Source: an uncultured Eubacterium sp. (GTDB taxonomy: Bacteria; Bacillota; Clostridia; Lachnospirales; Lachnospiraceae). From it: a DNA stretch of 23,394 nucleotides. Numbering within the stretch: position 1 is the stretch's first letter; every line of letters begins with the position of its first letter. Shown piece after piece: positions 23,255 through 23,394 of the stretch. Made by a program: the position numbers and the translations under genes. The stretch is from contig CAJOPM010000063.1 in the NCBI GenBank assembly GCA_905236225.1, forward strand, positions 1 to 23,394, given 5' to 3'. Under the pieces are notes generated by a model. It was given only the letters and a program-made list of their open reading frames with translations. It had not been told where the DNA came from and searched no databases.

Positions 23255-23314
23255 TGCTAATCACCTAAATCTAATTCAACTTTGTTGCCCACACCTACCG
23301 GTAAAGCTTTCATT
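23255..23314 (-). other. Leader of the FliK-like gene with an 18-codon open frame
   Basis: Minus strand from ATG at 23313 to TAG at 23257 reads M-KALPVGVGNKVELDLGD-stop. It has no SD, begins right at the edge of the hairpin at 23315-23336, and its stop codon lies 2 nt before the TTG start, with the SD of the FliK-like gene inside its last codons. It could be the end of an upstream gene cut off by the structured element, a leader peptide, or chance. Confidence 0.25.
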
Positions 23315-23336
23315 CAAGTCTCGCTCGCGAGACTTG
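23315..23336. repeat. Perfect 9-bp hairpin
   Basis: CAAGTCTCG (23315-23323) pairs perfectly with CGAGACTTG (23328-23336) around a 4-nt loop CTCG. No U-run follows on either strand, so a simple terminator is unlikely. It abuts the three-way-junction element and probably belongs to the same unit. Confidence 0.6.
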
Positions 23337-23390
23337 GCGCGAGATTTGCGTCAGCGGAGCTGACATATTTCATATGCAAATCTTAAGCGC
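23337..23390. repeat. Three-way-junction element (putative dispersed intergenic repeat)
   Basis: An outer stem AGATTTGC (23342-23349) with GCAAATCT (23376-23383) encloses two adjacent hairpins without a single unpaired base at the junction: GTCAGC-GGA-GCTGAC (23350-23364) and ATAT-TTC-ATAT (23365-23375). GCGC at 23337-23340 and 23387-23390 can close the base. Such compact folding is unlikely by chance. It may be a REP/MITE-like repeat or a structured RNA; the window ends too soon to see what flanks it. Confidence 0.6.
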
Positions 23391-23394
23391 ATCA

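Noticed and set aside
1..23394. CRISPR array, prophage, transposase, toxin-antitoxin or restriction system
   Set aside because: No regularly spaced repeats and no proteins of these kinds are present. YraN has a nuclease-like fold but is a conserved housekeeping family.

Overview
The window is about 36% GC with compact, mostly minus-strand gene packing. Its gene content (fused folB-folK, pyruvate:ferredoxin oxidoreductase, a membrane pyrophosphatase with K+-dependence residues, parE-parC beside dut, a der-DUF512 pair, and a FliK-like/FlhB-tail/YraN group) points to an anaerobic Firmicute, most likely a Lachnospiraceae member. That placement is inference from gene content and style; no marker gene such as rRNA is present.

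Layout from left to right. (1) 1-95: a GC-rich, highly paired non-coding element. (2) 157-3098, minus: folate operon folC-folP-folBK with overlapping genes. (3) 3121-3151: hairpin terminator after hppA. (4) 3162-5183, minus: hppA, a membrane ion-pumping pyrophosphatase, with its own sigma-A-like promoter at 5240-5269. (5) 5281-14776, minus: eight tightly packed genes, transcribed in the order trmL, DUF512 radical-SAM protein, der, plsY, gpsA, dut, parE, parC. Gaps are 1 to 33 nt, so this is probably one operon joining tRNA modification, ribosome assembly, phospholipid synthesis, dUTP clearance and chromosome decatenation. (6) 14801-14841: terminator of nifJ. (7) 14864-18385, minus: nifJ. (8) 18386-18803: a very AT-rich divergent intergenic region with a 16-bp inverted repeat. 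(9) 18804-20432, plus: the only plus-strand gene, a YbiT-type ABC-F ATPase. (10) 20500-20540: bidirectional terminator between convergent genes. (11) 20550-23254, minus: yraN, a free-standing FlhB C-terminal-domain protein, and a FliK-like protein. (12) 23315-23390: a second structured element, a hairpin followed by an almost perfect three-way junction.

Most genes are housekeeping genes with intact active sites. The less ordinary parts are the FliK-like/FlhB-tail pair without other flagellar genes in view, the ABC-F protein in which one of its two composite ATP sites has decayed in all three signature parts, the inverted repeat at the nifJ promoter, the PDZ-radical SAM-DUF512 protein of unknown function beside der, and the two structured elements at the window's ends. 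Those ends would suit an assembly contig broken at dispersed repeats. I did not find a clear defence system, CRISPR array, transposase, prophage or RNA gene.

Start sites were reassigned from Shine-Dalgarno position and family length for parC, gpsA, plsY (GTG) and der (TTG). The FliK-like gene appears to start at TTG.
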